From Pseudomonas japonica (GTDB taxonomy: Bacteria; Pseudomonadota; Gammaproteobacteria; Pseudomonadales; Pseudomonadaceae), in contig NZ_JAAMQU010000022.1 in NCBI RefSeq assembly GCF_013522925.1, positions 1 through 50,034 on the forward strand: a DNA stretch of 50,034 nt, written 5' to 3'. The notes below the pieces were generated by a model, which saw only the letters and a program-made list of their open reading frames with translations, was not told the DNA's origin and searched no databases. Below, one piece after another: positions 25,047 to 33,717 of the stretch (its first letter is position 1; each line of letters begins with the position of its first letter). The position numbers were made by a program, and so were the translations under genes.

Positions 25047-25766
25047 TCAGCAGTTTTCGAAGTGGGTCTGGCGTTGGCCGCGCAGCACGATATCGAAGCG
25101 GTAGGCCAGGCAATCCATCGGGTTGGCGTTGGTCATGTCCAGCCGTGCGATCAGGCTTTGCACCGCTTCGGGGTTGGTGATGGATTTCACGATCGGGCAC
25201 ATCGGGATGAGCGGATCGCCCTCGAAGTACAGCTGGGTAATGAGCTTGGTCGCGATCGACGGGCCGCTGATGGACACGTGGATGTGCGCCGGGCGCCAGT
25301 CGTTCGGGCCGTTGCGCCATGGATACGGGCCCGGCTTGATGGTACGGAAGGTGTAGTAGCCCTCACTGTTGGTAAGCGTGCGGCCTACCCCGCCAAAGTT
25401 CGGGTCCAGCGGTGCCAGGTAACGGTCATTCTTGTGGCGATAGCGGCCACCTGCGTTGGCCTGCCACATTTCCACGAGGGTATGCGGCACCGGCTTGCCG
25501 AACTGATCGATCACACGGCCGGCGAGCACGATGCGCTCACCCACCGGCAGGCCGCCATTATTGAAATTCAGCAGAAGATCGTTGTCGAACTTACCGAGCT
25601 TGAGGTGCGAGAAGTTCGGGCCGGTGCTTTCGCTTGCGGTTTGCGGAATGCTCACCAGGGCCTGACGAGGCGAACGCGGTACCGACGTTTTGTAGTCGGG
25701 GGTCAACGCCTTGGGATGCCAGTTGCGGTCACGGACAATGAAGCGACTGGTGTCTTGTTCAGACAT
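25047..25766 (-). CDS. pcaH: Protocatechuate 3,4-dioxygenase, beta subunit
   Basis: A 239-residue catalytic subunit with a non-heme ferric iron. The four ligands are visible: Tyr in NDRYLAPLD, Tyr in KPGPYPWRNG, and two His in RPAHIHVSISG. Length and sequence agree with P. putida PcaH. It catalyses intradiol cleavage of protocatechuate, the product of QuiC in this window, feeding the beta-ketoadipate route. The leader has AATAACAGGAG before the ATG, a near-match to the Crc/Hfq motif, and a PcaQ-type palindrome about 104 bp upstream. The remaining pca genes are not in the window. Confidence 0.96.
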   Translation of the reverse strand: MSEQDTSRFIVRDRNWHPKALTPDYKTSVPRSPRQALVSIPQTASESTGPNFSHLKLGKFDNDLLLNFNNGGLPVGERIVLAGRVIDQFGKPVPHTLVEMWQANAGGRYRHKNDRYLAPLDPNFGGVGRTLTNSEGYYTFRTIKPGPYPWRNGPNDWRPAHIHVSISGPSIATKLITQLYFEGDPLIPMCPIVKSITNPEAVQSLIARLDMTNANPMDCLAYRFDIVLRGQRQTHFENC

Positions 25767-25869
25767 GTCGATCTCCTGTTATTGGATTTATAAGGTCGCA
25801 TAGATAAATACGCTGGCTTCAGTTTCCGCCAAAGCGGGCAGTGCGACCACTGAAAATGTACAGTTCTGT

Positions 25870-25887
25870 CATAACCATATGGTTATG
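25870..25887. promoter_or_regulatory. Perfect palindrome, PcaQ-type box
   Basis: CATAACCATATGGTTATG is an exact 18-bp palindrome between pcaH (minus) and the divergent metallopeptidase gene (plus). It contains ATAACC-N4-GGTTAT, one base from the ATAACC-N4-GGTTAA motif described for the LysR activator PcaQ of Sinorhizobium. It lies 104 bp before pcaH and 24 bp before ATG 25912. No pcaQ gene is in the window. Confidence 0.6.
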
Positions 25888-25911
25888 AAAAAACCTCAAG
25901 GAGACACCAGC

Positions 25912-26802
25912 ATGCTGTGGAAAAAAGGCCGGCGCAGTGACAACGTGGTCGATGCCCGCGGCGAGGGCGGCAATGGCGGCGGTTACGGAGGCGGCGGATT
26001 CCGCGTGGGCGGCAAAGGTTTGAGCCTGGGTGCGGTAGTGCTGATCGTCGGGTTCGGCTTACTGACCGGGCAGGATCCGCTACAGATACTCGGGCAACTC
26101 ACAGGCCAGGCCACCTCGCCGGCGCCCACTCAACAGCGCACCACGCCTGCGGGTGGTGATGAGCAGACAGAATTTGTGAAAGCCATTCTGGGGGATACCG
26201 AGGACACCTGGCAGGCCATCTTCAAGGAAGGCGGGCGCCAATATGAAGACCCAACCCTCGTGCTGTTCGGTGGAAGGGTGAATTCAGCTTGCGGCCTGGC
26301 CTCCTCCGCAGTAGGCCCGTTCTATTGCCCGGGTGACCACAAAGTGTACCTGGACACCGCATTCTTCACCGAAATGAGCCAGCGCTTTCAAGCCGCGGGC
26401 GATTTTGCTCAGGCTTATGTGATTGCGCACGAAGTAGGCCACCACGTGCAAACGCTGTTGGGTATCTCGGCCAAGGTCGATGCCGCACGCCAGCGTGGGC
26501 AAAAACTGGAAGGCGACAATGGCTTGCTCGTTCGCCAGGAACTACAAGCGGACTGCTTTGCCGGCATCTGGGCCAACCATGCCCAGCAACGTTTGAACTG
26601 GCTGGAACCCGGCGACGTGGAAGAAGCGCTCAACGCCGCCAATGCCATCGGCGACGATCGCCTCCAGCAACAAGGCCAAGGGCGGGTAGTGCCTGACTCC
26701 TTCACCCATGGCACGTCAGCGCAGCGTGTGCGCTGGTTCAAGGCCGGTTTCGAGGGCGGTAAGCTGGAGCAGTGCGATACGTTCGCCGCGCAAAAGCTCT
26801 AA
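25912..26802 (+). CDS. ypfJ: Neutral zinc metallopeptidase, YpfJ/KPN_02809 family
   Basis: A 296-residue membrane-anchored protein. ATG 25912 is chosen because AAGGAGA lies before it and MLWKKGRRSDNVVDARG is the family start; the earlier ATG at 25879 falls inside the palindrome. A Gly-rich stretch (about residues 18-38) precedes one transmembrane helix (SLGAVVLIVGFGLLTG). The zinc motif is VIAHEVGHHVQTLLG, with ELQADCFAGIWA as the downstream partner. Members are predicted peptidases with no firm substrate. Divergent from pcaH. Confidence 0.85.
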   Translation: MLWKKGRRSDNVVDARGEGGNGGGYGGGGFRVGGKGLSLGAVVLIVGFGLLTGQDPLQILGQLTGQATSPAPTQQRTTPAGGDEQTEFVKAILGDTEDTWQAIFKEGGRQYEDPTLVLFGGRVNSACGLASSAVGPFYCPGDHKVYLDTAFFTEMSQRFQAAGDFAQAYVIAHEVGHHVQTLLGISAKVDAARQRGQKLEGDNGLLVRQELQADCFAGIWANHAQQRLNWLEPGDVEEALNAANAIGDDRLQQQGQGRVVPDSFTHGTSAQRVRWFKAGFEGGKLEQCDTFAAQKL

Positions 26803-26812
26803 ATGCGGCACC

Positions 26813-26905
26813 TGTAGGAGCCAGCGCAGCTGGCGAACCCCTCCCGGCTGTGTCTGGAGCCGTAGCCATTCCCGGGCCTCCGGAAGGTCGGCCCCGCCGG
26901 TCTAC
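26813..26905. repeat. REP-like palindromic element
   Basis: CTGTAGGAGCCAGCGCAGCT with GGCGAACCCC and, at the other end, GGTCGGCCCCGCCGGTCTACAG form inverted arms starting and ending in CTGTAG/CTACAG. It lies between the convergent peptidase and HAD genes and slightly overlaps the HAD stop. The arms differ from the REPs at 83-624. Confidence 0.55.
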
Positions 26906-27486
26906 AGAGCGTCCAATAACGCCGCACAATCCACCGCATGCCAGTCGGTCAACTCCGGCCAGGGGTTGGCCGGCATGTTCACCAGCACGGTACGGGTACC
27001 GGCGGCGCGGCCGGCGGCAAGGTCGAATTGGTAATCGCCCACCATCACCATTTCGGCAGGCGGCACTTGCCACGCTGCGGCGAGCTTGAGCAGGCCCTCG
27101 GGGTTGGGCTTGAAGGCTGCTTCGTCGCGGCCGAGCACATCGTGCGGGGCGAAGCAGTCGTCGATGCCAATCGCCGCCAGAGTGATATGGGCCAATTCGC
27201 GAGCATTGCGGGTCAGCACACCCAGCCGGTAGCCGCGGCCCGCCAGTGTGCGCACCAGGGTTACCGCGCCGGGCGCAGGCTGGGAGGCGATCGCGAGCTC
27301 GCGCTCATGCTCGAGCAGCCAGGCGTGTTTGGCAGCGGCTTCGTCGGCAGGCAAGGCCGCCAGGTGGTGCAGGATGTCGTCCTCGGCGGGGATGCTGAGC
27401 GCGGTGCGGATGGCGGCGAAATCGTGGGCGGCCACGGTGAGTGTGCCGTCCATATCGAACACCCAGTGCCGGATCTGCCCCAGCAT
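26902..27486 (-). CDS. HAD-superfamily phosphatase (Gph-like)
   Basis: A 194-residue hydrolase. The start ATG 27486 overlaps the tesB stop as TGATG; an upstream extension in frame is ignored because it runs through tesB. The nucleophile motif VFDMDGTLTVAAHD is at about residues 8-21, motif II is LGVLTRNARE, and the acidic motif is VGDYQFDLAAGRAAGTRTVL. This resembles phosphoglycolate phosphatase-like HAD-IA proteins. Translation is coupled to tesB. The substrate is unknown. Confidence 0.82.
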   Translation of the reverse strand: MLGQIRHWVFDMDGTLTVAAHDFAAIRTALSIPAEDDILHHLAALPADEAAAKHAWLLEHERELAIASQPAPGAVTLVRTLAGRGYRLGVLTRNARELAHITLAAIGIDDCFAPHDVLGRDEAAFKPNPEGLLKLAAAWQVPPAEMVMVGDYQFDLAAGRAAGTRTVLVNMPANPWPELTDWHAVDCAALLDAL

Positions 27487-28355
27487 CACGCCCAATCCTT
27501 GCGGTGGCGAATCAACCCTTCCTGCGCCGAAGAGGCAACCAACTGGCCGGCGCGGTTGTACACGCTGCCTCGGGAGAAGCCGCGGGAATTGCCGGCCCAA
27601 GGGCTATCGAGTGCATACAGCAGCCAGTCATCCGCGATCAGGTTGCCATGGAACCAGAGCGCGTGGTCCAGGCTGGCCATCTGCATATCCCGGTGCCACA
27701 CACTCTTGCCGTGTGGCAGTAGCGAGGTGGTCAACAGGTTGAAGTCCGAGGCATAGGCCATGACGTACTTGTGCAGGGCAGGCGTATCCGCCAAGGCGCC
27801 GTCCGCGCGGAACCACACGTATTTGACCGGGTCGCCCGGGGTGGGGTTGTACGGGTCGCGCTCGGTTACCGGGCGCATTTCGATGGGCTTGGGGCACAGC
27901 AGTTTTTCGCGCAGGTGTTCCGGGATCAACGCCTCGCCCAGGCGCATCAGCTCCAGTTCGGTGGGCAAGTTTTCAGGGCCGACGACATCCGGCATCTTGC
28001 TTTGATGGGAGAAGCCTTCTTCGTCGTATTGGAAGGACGCCGAGCAGGTGAAGATGGTTTTCCCCTTCTGCACCGCCGTCACGCGTCGGGTAGAGAAACT
28101 GCCGCCGTCACGTACCCGATCAACCATGTACACCACGGGCAGCGATGCATCGCCGGGGCGCAGGAAATAACCGTGCAAGGAATGTACATGCCGCTCTTCT
28201 TCTACCGTCTGGCTGGCAGCCGACAAGGACTGGCCCAGCACCTGGCCACCGAACAGCTGGCGAAAGCCCAGGTCCTGGCTACGCCCGCGGAAGAGGTTTT
28301 CTTCGATAGGTTCTAGGCTTAACAGGTCGACCAGATCGTCGAGGACGTGGCTCAT
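27486..28355 (-). CDS. tesB: Acyl-CoA thioesterase II
   Basis: A 289-residue double-hotdog enzyme that hydrolyses medium- and long-chain acyl-CoA. The N-terminus MSHVLDDLVDLLSLEPIEEN and ENLFRGRSQDLGFRQLFGGQ fit TesB, as do VHSLHGYFLRPGDASLPVVY and HALWFHGNLIADDWLLYALD (Asp of the catalytic set). The length is that of E. coli TesB (286). The HAD gene follows with a 1-base overlap. Confidence 0.93.
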   Translation of the reverse strand: MSHVLDDLVDLLSLEPIEENLFRGRSQDLGFRQLFGGQVLGQSLSAASQTVEEERHVHSLHGYFLRPGDASLPVVYMVDRVRDGGSFSTRRVTAVQKGKTIFTCSASFQYDEEGFSHQSKMPDVVGPENLPTELELMRLGEALIPEHLREKLLCPKPIEMRPVTERDPYNPTPGDPVKYVWFRADGALADTPALHKYVMAYASDFNLLTTSLLPHGKSVWHRDMQMASLDHALWFHGNLIADDWLLYALDSPWAGNSRGFSRGSVYNRAGQLVASSAQEGLIRHRKDWA

Positions 28356-28420
28356 TCAGGGTTACCTCGGCTTACAAATACCATGAGCGGGCATCATACC
28401 TTGATGTGCAAGCCAACCGG

Positions 28421-28990
28421 CTACCCGTGCATGGCCTTCAACCAGCCTGCGCGGTCTATGCGGTACAGGTAATGCCTGCGCAACGGGCTGGCTTCGTCCA
28501 GCGCGGGGTGGTCAAAATCCTCGGCGTCGTGGCGCTGCATGCCAATCGCTTGCATCACCTTTTGCGAGGGCAGGTTCACTTCGGACGTGAACGCCACTAC
28601 CTCTTTCAGGCCCAGCTGTTCGAAGGCGCAACCGAGGCTGGTGAACGCAGCTTCACTGGCGTAACCCAGCCCCCAGTAGTCTCGGGCCAGCCGCCAACCG
28701 ATTTCAACGGCAGGCGTGAAAGGGGCTTTGAACCGCACGTTCCACAACCCGGTAAAACCAATAAAAGCATCATCATCTTTGCGCTCCAGTGCCCACAGGC
28801 CGTAACCGTATTCCGCAAAATGGCCACGCACGCGGCCAATGAAGGCCGCGCTTTCAAGGCGGCTGAGCGGTTTGGGAAAGTAGCGCATCACGGCAGGGTC
28901 TGCGCTGAGCGCGGAGAACGGCGCCAGGTCCTCATCCTTCCACAAGCGCAACCGCAGGCGCGGGCTCTCGAGCGTCAGCAGATCAGTCAT
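28421..28990 (-). CDS. GNAT-family N-acetyltransferase (RimJ/RimL type)
   Basis: A 189-residue acetyltransferase. It starts at ATG 28990 with GGAG seven bases upstream. The N-terminus is LESPRLRLRLWKDEDLAPFS, the core has EIGWRLARDYWGLGYASEAA, which holds the acetyl-CoA-binding loop, and ASEVNLPSQ-type strands follow (TSEVNLPSQKVMQAIGM). The Acetyltransf_3 group acetylates protein N-termini or small amines. The target is unknown. It is divergent from the deacetylase gene, 70 bp away, a suggestive but unproven pairing. Confidence 0.85.
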   Translation of the reverse strand: MTDLLTLESPRLRLRLWKDEDLAPFSALSADPAVMRYFPKPLSRLESAAFIGRVRGHFAEYGYGLWALERKDDDAFIGFTGLWNVRFKAPFTPAVEIGWRLARDYWGLGYASEAAFTSLGCAFEQLGLKEVVAFTSEVNLPSQKVMQAIGMQRHDAEDFDHPALDEASPLRRHYLYRIDRAGWLKAMHG

Positions 28991-29059
28991 GCCCGGGCTC
29001 CTTTGTTATCAGCGGGCGAAAGCTGGCACACTCGCAGCTTTCGTGCCGTGCGGTCGATC

Positions 29060-29974
29060 ATGCGCTTACCTCTGGTTTATCACGAAGACTACAGCCCGCC
29101 GTTCCCGCTTGAACATCGGTTTCCGATGGAGAAGTTTCGCCTGCTTCATGATCACTTGGTCACCACGGGCATCGCTTCTTCCGAACACCTGCATCGGCCA
29201 GAACTCTGCCCGGCTGATGTACTGGCGCTCGCGCATGCTCCCCAGTACATAGAGCGCTACATGGCCGGTGAGTTGTCCCGGGAGGACCAGCGGCGGCTGG
29301 GTTTACCCTGGAGCGAACCCCTCGCCCGCCGGACGATCCGCGCTGTGGGCGGCTCGTTGCTCACCGCCGAACTTGCGCTACAACATGGGCTGGCCTGCCA
29401 CCTGGCCGGCGGCACCCACCACGCCCACTACGATTACCCGGCAGGGTTTTGCATCTTCAATGACCTGGCCGTAGTCAGCCGCTATCTGCTGGAAGCCGGC
29501 CGGGTGAATCGGGTGCTGATTTTCGATTGCGACGTACACCAAGGCGACGGTACTGCACGCATTCTGGCCGATACCGCCGATGCCATTACCGTGTCCCTTC
29601 ACTGCGAGCAGAACTTCCCTGCGCGCAAGGCGCAGAGCGACTGGGATATCCCCTTGGCCCGGGGCATGGGAAACGACGCTTATCTACAGGTGGTGGAGGA
29701 TGCGCTGAATTACTTGCTACCGCTTTATCAGCCCGACCTCGTGTTGTATGACGCGGGCGTGGATGTGCACAAGGATGACGCCCTGGGCTATTTGCAGCTC
29801 ACCGATGCAGGCGTGGCGGCCCGGGATGAGCGCGTGCTGCGGCACTGCCTGGGCCGGGATATCCCGGTAATGGGCGTGATCGGCGGGGGTTACAGCAAGG
29901 ACCGGCACGCATTGGCGAAGCGGCACGGCATTTTGCATACCGTGGCGGCGCGGGTATGGGGCGCAGGCATTTGA
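29060..29974 (+). CDS. Histone-deacetylase-family (zinc) deacetylase
   Basis: A 304-residue enzyme of the HDAC/acetoin-utilisation/APAH superfamily. ATG 29060 (MRLPLVYHEDYSPPFPLEHR) fits the family start; the frame stays open far upstream only because it runs antisense to the GNAT gene. Key segments are GGTHHAHYDYPAGFCIFNDL (two His of the charge relay), DCDVHQGDGTARI (Asp and His zinc ligands) and YDAGVDVHKDDALG (second Asp). It removes acyl groups from a lysine or polyamine; the substrate is unknown. No clear ribosome binding site precedes the ATG. Confidence 0.88.
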   Translation: MRLPLVYHEDYSPPFPLEHRFPMEKFRLLHDHLVTTGIASSEHLHRPELCPADVLALAHAPQYIERYMAGELSREDQRRLGLPWSEPLARRTIRAVGGSLLTAELALQHGLACHLAGGTHHAHYDYPAGFCIFNDLAVVSRYLLEAGRVNRVLIFDCDVHQGDGTARILADTADAITVSLHCEQNFPARKAQSDWDIPLARGMGNDAYLQVVEDALNYLLPLYQPDLVLYDAGVDVHKDDALGYLQLTDAGVAARDERVLRHCLGRDIPVMGVIGGGYSKDRHALAKRHGILHTVAARVWGAGI

Positions 29975-30022
29975 TAGGGCCATGCTGCCTAGCAAATTAC
30001 CCACATTCGCTGTGGAACCGCC

Positions 30023-30031
30023 TGTGGATAA
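30023..30031 (-). promoter_or_regulatory. Single DnaA-box-like 9-mer
   Basis: On the minus strand TTATCCACA is an exact DnaA consensus box, in the spacer between the deacetylase and flavoprotein genes. It is alone, with no AT-rich unwinding element, so it is not an origin. It could be chance. Confidence 0.3.
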
Positions 30032-30065
30032 CCTGAGTGAAAGCATCGAGGCCCCTTCTGTACGC

Positions 30066-30092
30066 AGGCTGCGAGGCAGCTGGTTGTTTTTT
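30066..30092 (+). terminator. Probable terminator after the deacetylase gene
   Basis: GGCTGCGAGGCAGC forms a 5-bp GC stem with a 3-base loop, and TGGTTGTTTTTT follows. It lies 92 bp after the stop. The stem is short, so confidence is moderate. Confidence 0.5.
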
Positions 30093-30158
30093 GATCAGCA
30101 GCGAGCAGGCATTTGACAGGCGCCTTGGTTACACTACCGCCCTTTATGATTCTGGCGA

Positions 30159-31391
30159 ATGTTCATGGCGTTGATTTCCGCTACCCCCACGGTGGCGATC
30201 ATGGGTGGCGGGCCGGCCGGCCTGATGGCGGCCGAGGTATTGAGCCAGGCCGGCCACGCCGTGACGGTGTACGACAGCATGCCTTCGGTGGGGCGCAAAT
30301 TCCTGTTGGCGGGTGTAGGCGGCATGAACATTACCCATGCCGAGCCCAAGCCTGCCTTCATTGGCCGCTATGCCGAACAGGCCGCTTGGGTAAGCGACTG
30401 GCTGGCTGAATTTGATGCCGACACCCTGCGCGCCTGGATACACGGCCTGGGCATCGAGACCTTTGTGGGCAGTTCCGGCCGGGTTTTTCCCACCGACATG
30501 AAAGCCGCCCCGCTGTTACGTGCCTGGCTCAAACGCCTGCGCGAGAACGGCGTAGTTATCCACACCCGCCACCGTTGGCTAGGCTGGGCGCCCTGCGGTG
30601 GTTTGCAGGTCGAGCATCCCGACGGCCAAACGGTTATCCAGCCCCGCGCGACAGTGCTGGCGCTGGGCGGTGGAAGCTGGCCGCGGCTGGGCTCGGACGG
30701 CGCCTGGCTGCCGTGGTTGGTTGAGCGCGGCGTGGGCATCGCGCCCCTGCAGCCGGCCAATTGCGGGTTCGAAGTGAGCGGCTGGAGTGCTGTATTAAAG
30801 GAGCGCTTCGCGGGCGCGCCTTTGAAGAATATCGCCCTCTCGCTCGCTGGCGACGCGCCACGTAAAGGGGAATGCGTAGTGACCGAAGGCGGCCTGGAAG
30901 GCAGCCTGGTGTATGCCCTCTCCGCGCCAATACGAGAGGCGATCAATCGGGATGAGCAATGCACGGTGTTTATCGACCTGTTGCCCGACCGAAGCCTGGC
31001 GCAGGTTGAAACGGCGCTGAACAAACCGCGCGGAACTCGCTCCATGGCCCGTCACCTGCAGGGCCAACTGCGGCTGGAGGGTGTGAAGGCAGCATTGCTG
31101 CGAGAGTTGACCGACGCCTCGGTGTATCAGGACTTGCCTCGGCTGGCCCAGGCAATCAAGGCGCTGCCATTGACCCTGCTGCGCCCTCGCCCACTGGCCG
31201 AGGCTATCAGCAGCGCGGGTGGGGTGATGCGTTCGGCCCTGACCGACGACCTGATGCTCGCAGCCCAACCGGGCATGTTCTGCGCCGGTGAGATGCTCGA
31301 CTGGGAAGCACCCACCGGCGGCTACTTGCTGACCGCCTGTTTTGCCAGCGGCCGCCGCGCCGCCGAGGGGGTTTTGCGGTACCTGGGTTAA
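30159..31391 (+). CDS. NAD(P)/FAD-dependent oxidoreductase, TIGR03862 (YhiN-like) family
   Basis: A 410-residue flavoprotein. The FAD motif is VAIMGGGPAGLMAAEVLSQA (about residues 12-31). Conserved family stretches follow: GRKFLLAGVGGMNIT, SSGRVFPTDMKAAPLLRAWL, ATVLALGGGSWPRLGSDGAW, and the C-terminal ISSAGGVM and EMLDWEAPTGGYLLTACFAS. The start could be ATG 30159 or 30165; neither has a good ribosome binding site. Members are conserved but of unknown reaction. It converges with rhlE, with 7 bp between. Confidence 0.85.
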   Translation: MFMALISATPTVAIMGGGPAGLMAAEVLSQAGHAVTVYDSMPSVGRKFLLAGVGGMNITHAEPKPAFIGRYAEQAAWVSDWLAEFDADTLRAWIHGLGIETFVGSSGRVFPTDMKAAPLLRAWLKRLRENGVVIHTRHRWLGWAPCGGLQVEHPDGQTVIQPRATVLALGGGSWPRLGSDGAWLPWLVERGVGIAPLQPANCGFEVSGWSAVLKERFAGAPLKNIALSLAGDAPRKGECVVTEGGLEGSLVYALSAPIREAINRDEQCTVFIDLLPDRSLAQVETALNKPRGTRSMARHLQGQLRLEGVKAALLRELTDASVYQDLPRLAQAIKALPLTLLRPRPLAEAISSAGGVMRSALTDDLMLAAQPGMFCAGEMLDWEAPTGGYLLTACFASGRRAAEGVLRYLG

Positions 31392-31398
31392 ACGGGCT

Positions 31399-32730
31399 TT
31401 ACGGCTTGCGCTTGCGAGGCCCGGTGTTGAACGCCGGCACCTTGCGCACGGGCTTGATAGCTGGTTCGGCTACGGCAGCGTCGCGGCTCTCGGTCCAGCG
31501 GCCGAGCGTAGCCTTACCGCCAGTGGTCTTCGGCTTCTTCGGCTTTTTGGGCTTCTTCAGAATCTGCCCGCCTGCCGTGGTTTCCGGCACGCGGTGCTCC
31601 GGCTCGAAGTCCGGCTCTTCGACACGCTTGAGGGTTTGCCGCGTCATGGCCTCGATGGCTGCCAGCTGCTCCACTTCGTCGGCACATACCAACGAAATGG
31701 CCTCACCCGTGGCGCCTGCGCGGCCGGTACGGCCGATACGGTGCACGTAGTCCTCGGCGACGATGGGCAAATCCAGGTTCACCACCAGGGGCAGGTCCTG
31801 AATATCCAGCCCGCGCGCAGCCACGTCTGTGGCCACTAATACGGTCAGCTCGCCGGCCTTGAAGCTGTCCAGCGCACGTTGGCGGGTAGCCTGGGGCTTG
31901 TCGCCATGAATGCCTTCAGCCGCTACGCCCTGGCCCTGCAACCGCTCGACCAGTTGGTCCACACCGTTACGGGTTTTGGCGAACACCAGCACGTGCTTCC
32001 AGCGGCGCTGGCGCAACAGGTGGCAGAACAGTTCCGGCTTGCGTTTCTTATCCACAGGCACCACGGACTGGCGAACACTGGTGGCGGCCTGGTTGCGTGG
32101 GCTCACTTCGAGGGTCAGTGGCTCATCGAGCATTTTCCCGGCCAGCAGGCGGATGTCATCCGAGAAGGTCGCGGAGAACAGCAGGGTCTGGCGGCGCTTG
32201 GGTAGCGCGGCATACACGTCCCGCAGTTCTTCGGCAAAACCCAGGTCCAACATGCGGTCGGCTTCGTCCAGCACCAGGGTTTCGACCTGGTTGAACTTGA
32301 CCGCGTTCTGCCGGTGCAGATCAAGCAGGCGGCCGGGCGTGGCTACCAGCACGTCCACGCCCTTGCGCAAGGCCATCATCTGCGGGTTGATGCTCACTCC
32401 GCCGTACACAGCGTAGGTGCGCAACGGCAGATCAGCGGCGTAGGCCTTGATGTTGGCGTGCACTTGCTCGGCCAGTTCGCGGGTGGGTACCAGGACCAGG
32501 GCGCGCACGCTGTTGCTCGCCACCTGGCTGCCTTGCAGGGTAAGGCGCTGCAGCACCGGCAGGGCAAAACCGGCCGTTTTGCCGGTGCCGGTCTGGGCGG
32601 CGGCCATCAGGTCGCGGCCGGCCAGCACGGCAGGGATCGCCTTTTCCTGGACCGGGGTAGGCTTGTCGTAGCCAAGGCTTTGCAGCCGATTCAACAGCGG
32701 CTCGATCAAGCCCAGTGAAGCGAAAGTCAT
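31399..32730 (-). CDS. rhlE: DEAD-box RNA helicase, RhlE-like
   Basis: A 443-residue helicase. The Q motif FASLGLIEPLLNRLQSLGYD, motif I AQTGTGKT, Ia PTRELAEQ, Ib TPGRLLD, II DEAD, III SAT, V ATDVAARGLD and VI HRIGRTGRAG all appear in order. A basic, Lys- and Pro-rich tail (KKPKKPKKPK) follows the core and probably binds RNA. It unwinds short RNA duplexes in ribosome assembly or RNA decay. It lies 48 bp after an EamA gene on the same strand. The symbol rests on core similarity; pseudomonads have several rhlE paralogues. Confidence 0.9.
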   Translation of the reverse strand: MTFASLGLIEPLLNRLQSLGYDKPTPVQEKAIPAVLAGRDLMAAAQTGTGKTAGFALPVLQRLTLQGSQVASNSVRALVLVPTRELAEQVHANIKAYAADLPLRTYAVYGGVSINPQMMALRKGVDVLVATPGRLLDLHRQNAVKFNQVETLVLDEADRMLDLGFAEELRDVYAALPKRRQTLLFSATFSDDIRLLAGKMLDEPLTLEVSPRNQAATSVRQSVVPVDKKRKPELFCHLLRQRRWKHVLVFAKTRNGVDQLVERLQGQGVAAEGIHGDKPQATRQRALDSFKAGELTVLVATDVAARGLDIQDLPLVVNLDLPIVAEDYVHRIGRTGRAGATGEAISLVCADEVEQLAAIEAMTRQTLKRVEEPDFEPEHRVPETTAGGQILKKPKKPKKPKTTGGKATLGRWTESRDAAVAEPAIKPVRKVPAFNTGPRKRKP

Positions 32731-32778
32731 CGGGGTGTACCTGAAAATGAACTGGCAAGGCGCGCAGTTTACCCCGGA

Positions 32779-33657
32779 TCAGCGTCGCCGCCATTGCGGC
32801 AAGCCGATCAGCACCACCGCACCGACGATCACCAGCATGGCCAGCATCTCCCATGGGCCAATCCGCTCGCCTGCGAACAGCACGCCCAGCAGTACCGCCA
32901 CCACAGGATTCACGTACGCATAGCTGGTTGCCGCGGCCGGGCGCACGTGCTTGAGCAGGTACATATAAGCGTTGAAGGCCAGGATGGAGCCGAAGAACAC
33001 CAGATACGCCAGTGCGAACCACCCAGAAAGCGGCGGCCAACTGGTCATGCGCTCGCCGCTGATCAGCCCGGTAGCCAGCAATGCAGCGCCGGCGATGAGC
33101 ATTTCCACGGCGCTGGCCATACCGCCGGCGGGCAGCGGCAGGTAACGGCTCCACACCGAGCCAAACGCCCAGGCGGCCGCTGCGAACAGCAATACCGCCG
33201 CCCCGCCGGGGCTGGCTTGCAGGTTGGCGCCAAGGTTAAGCAAGGCGATGCCGGCAATGCCCAGCAGGATGCCGCTCCACTCGAGCCACGAATTGCGCTG
33301 GCCCCAGAGCAGCCCGAACAGCAAGGTGAACAAGGGCATGGTCGCCACTACCAGCGCGGCCACGCCGGACGCGATACCGGCATGTTCGGCCAGGGTCACC
33401 CCACCGTTGCCGCACCCCAGCAGCAATAGCCCGACCCACCCGCCAGCACGCCATTGTGGCGCGGTGGGCCTTGGCGCCCCCCGCAGCCGCAGCCAGGCGT
33501 AGAGGATCGCGCCGGCCACCAGGAACCGGATGCCAGCCATGGTCAGCGGTGGCCAGGACTCAACCCCGATGCGGATGAACAGATAGGTGGAGCCCCACAC
33601 CAGGTACAGCGCCAAAAAGGCGCCGACCAGCAGGGCGGGCATAGGACGGGAAGGCAT
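32779..33657 (-). CDS. EamA/DMT-family transporter (YedA-like)
   Basis: A 292-residue membrane protein with ten helices in two EamA repeats. It opens with LYLVWGSTYLFIRIGVESWP, a signature of the YedA/RhtA-like branch, and the second repeat has YLVFFGSILAFNAYMYLLKH. ATG 33657 or 33642 could be the start; there is no strong ribosome binding site. Members export amino acids or metabolites. It lies between the NYN gene and rhlE on the same strand. Confidence 0.85.
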   Translation of the reverse strand: MPSRPMPALLVGAFLALYLVWGSTYLFIRIGVESWPPLTMAGIRFLVAGAILYAWLRLRGAPRPTAPQWRAGGWVGLLLLGCGNGGVTLAEHAGIASGVAALVVATMPLFTLLFGLLWGQRNSWLEWSGILLGIAGIALLNLGANLQASPGGAAVLLFAAAAWAFGSVWSRYLPLPAGGMASAVEMLIAGAALLATGLISGERMTSWPPLSGWFALAYLVFFGSILAFNAYMYLLKHVRPAAATSYAYVNPVVAVLLGVLFAGERIGPWEMLAMLVIVGAVVLIGLPQWRRR

Positions 33658-33717
33658 GGCAGGCGCTCGAAATCGAGAAAGGCGCCCATTGTACGAGCGA
33701 AACGGATCCCGTCCAGC

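Noticed and set aside
28406..29059. Long N-terminal extension of the deacetylase frame
   Set aside because: It runs antisense to the GNAT gene and has a composition unlike the HDAC domain; ATG 29060 gives the normal family start.
29998..30060. Possible replication origin near a DnaA box
   Set aside because: A single exact box, no cluster, no AT-rich unwinding region and no origin-type genes nearby.
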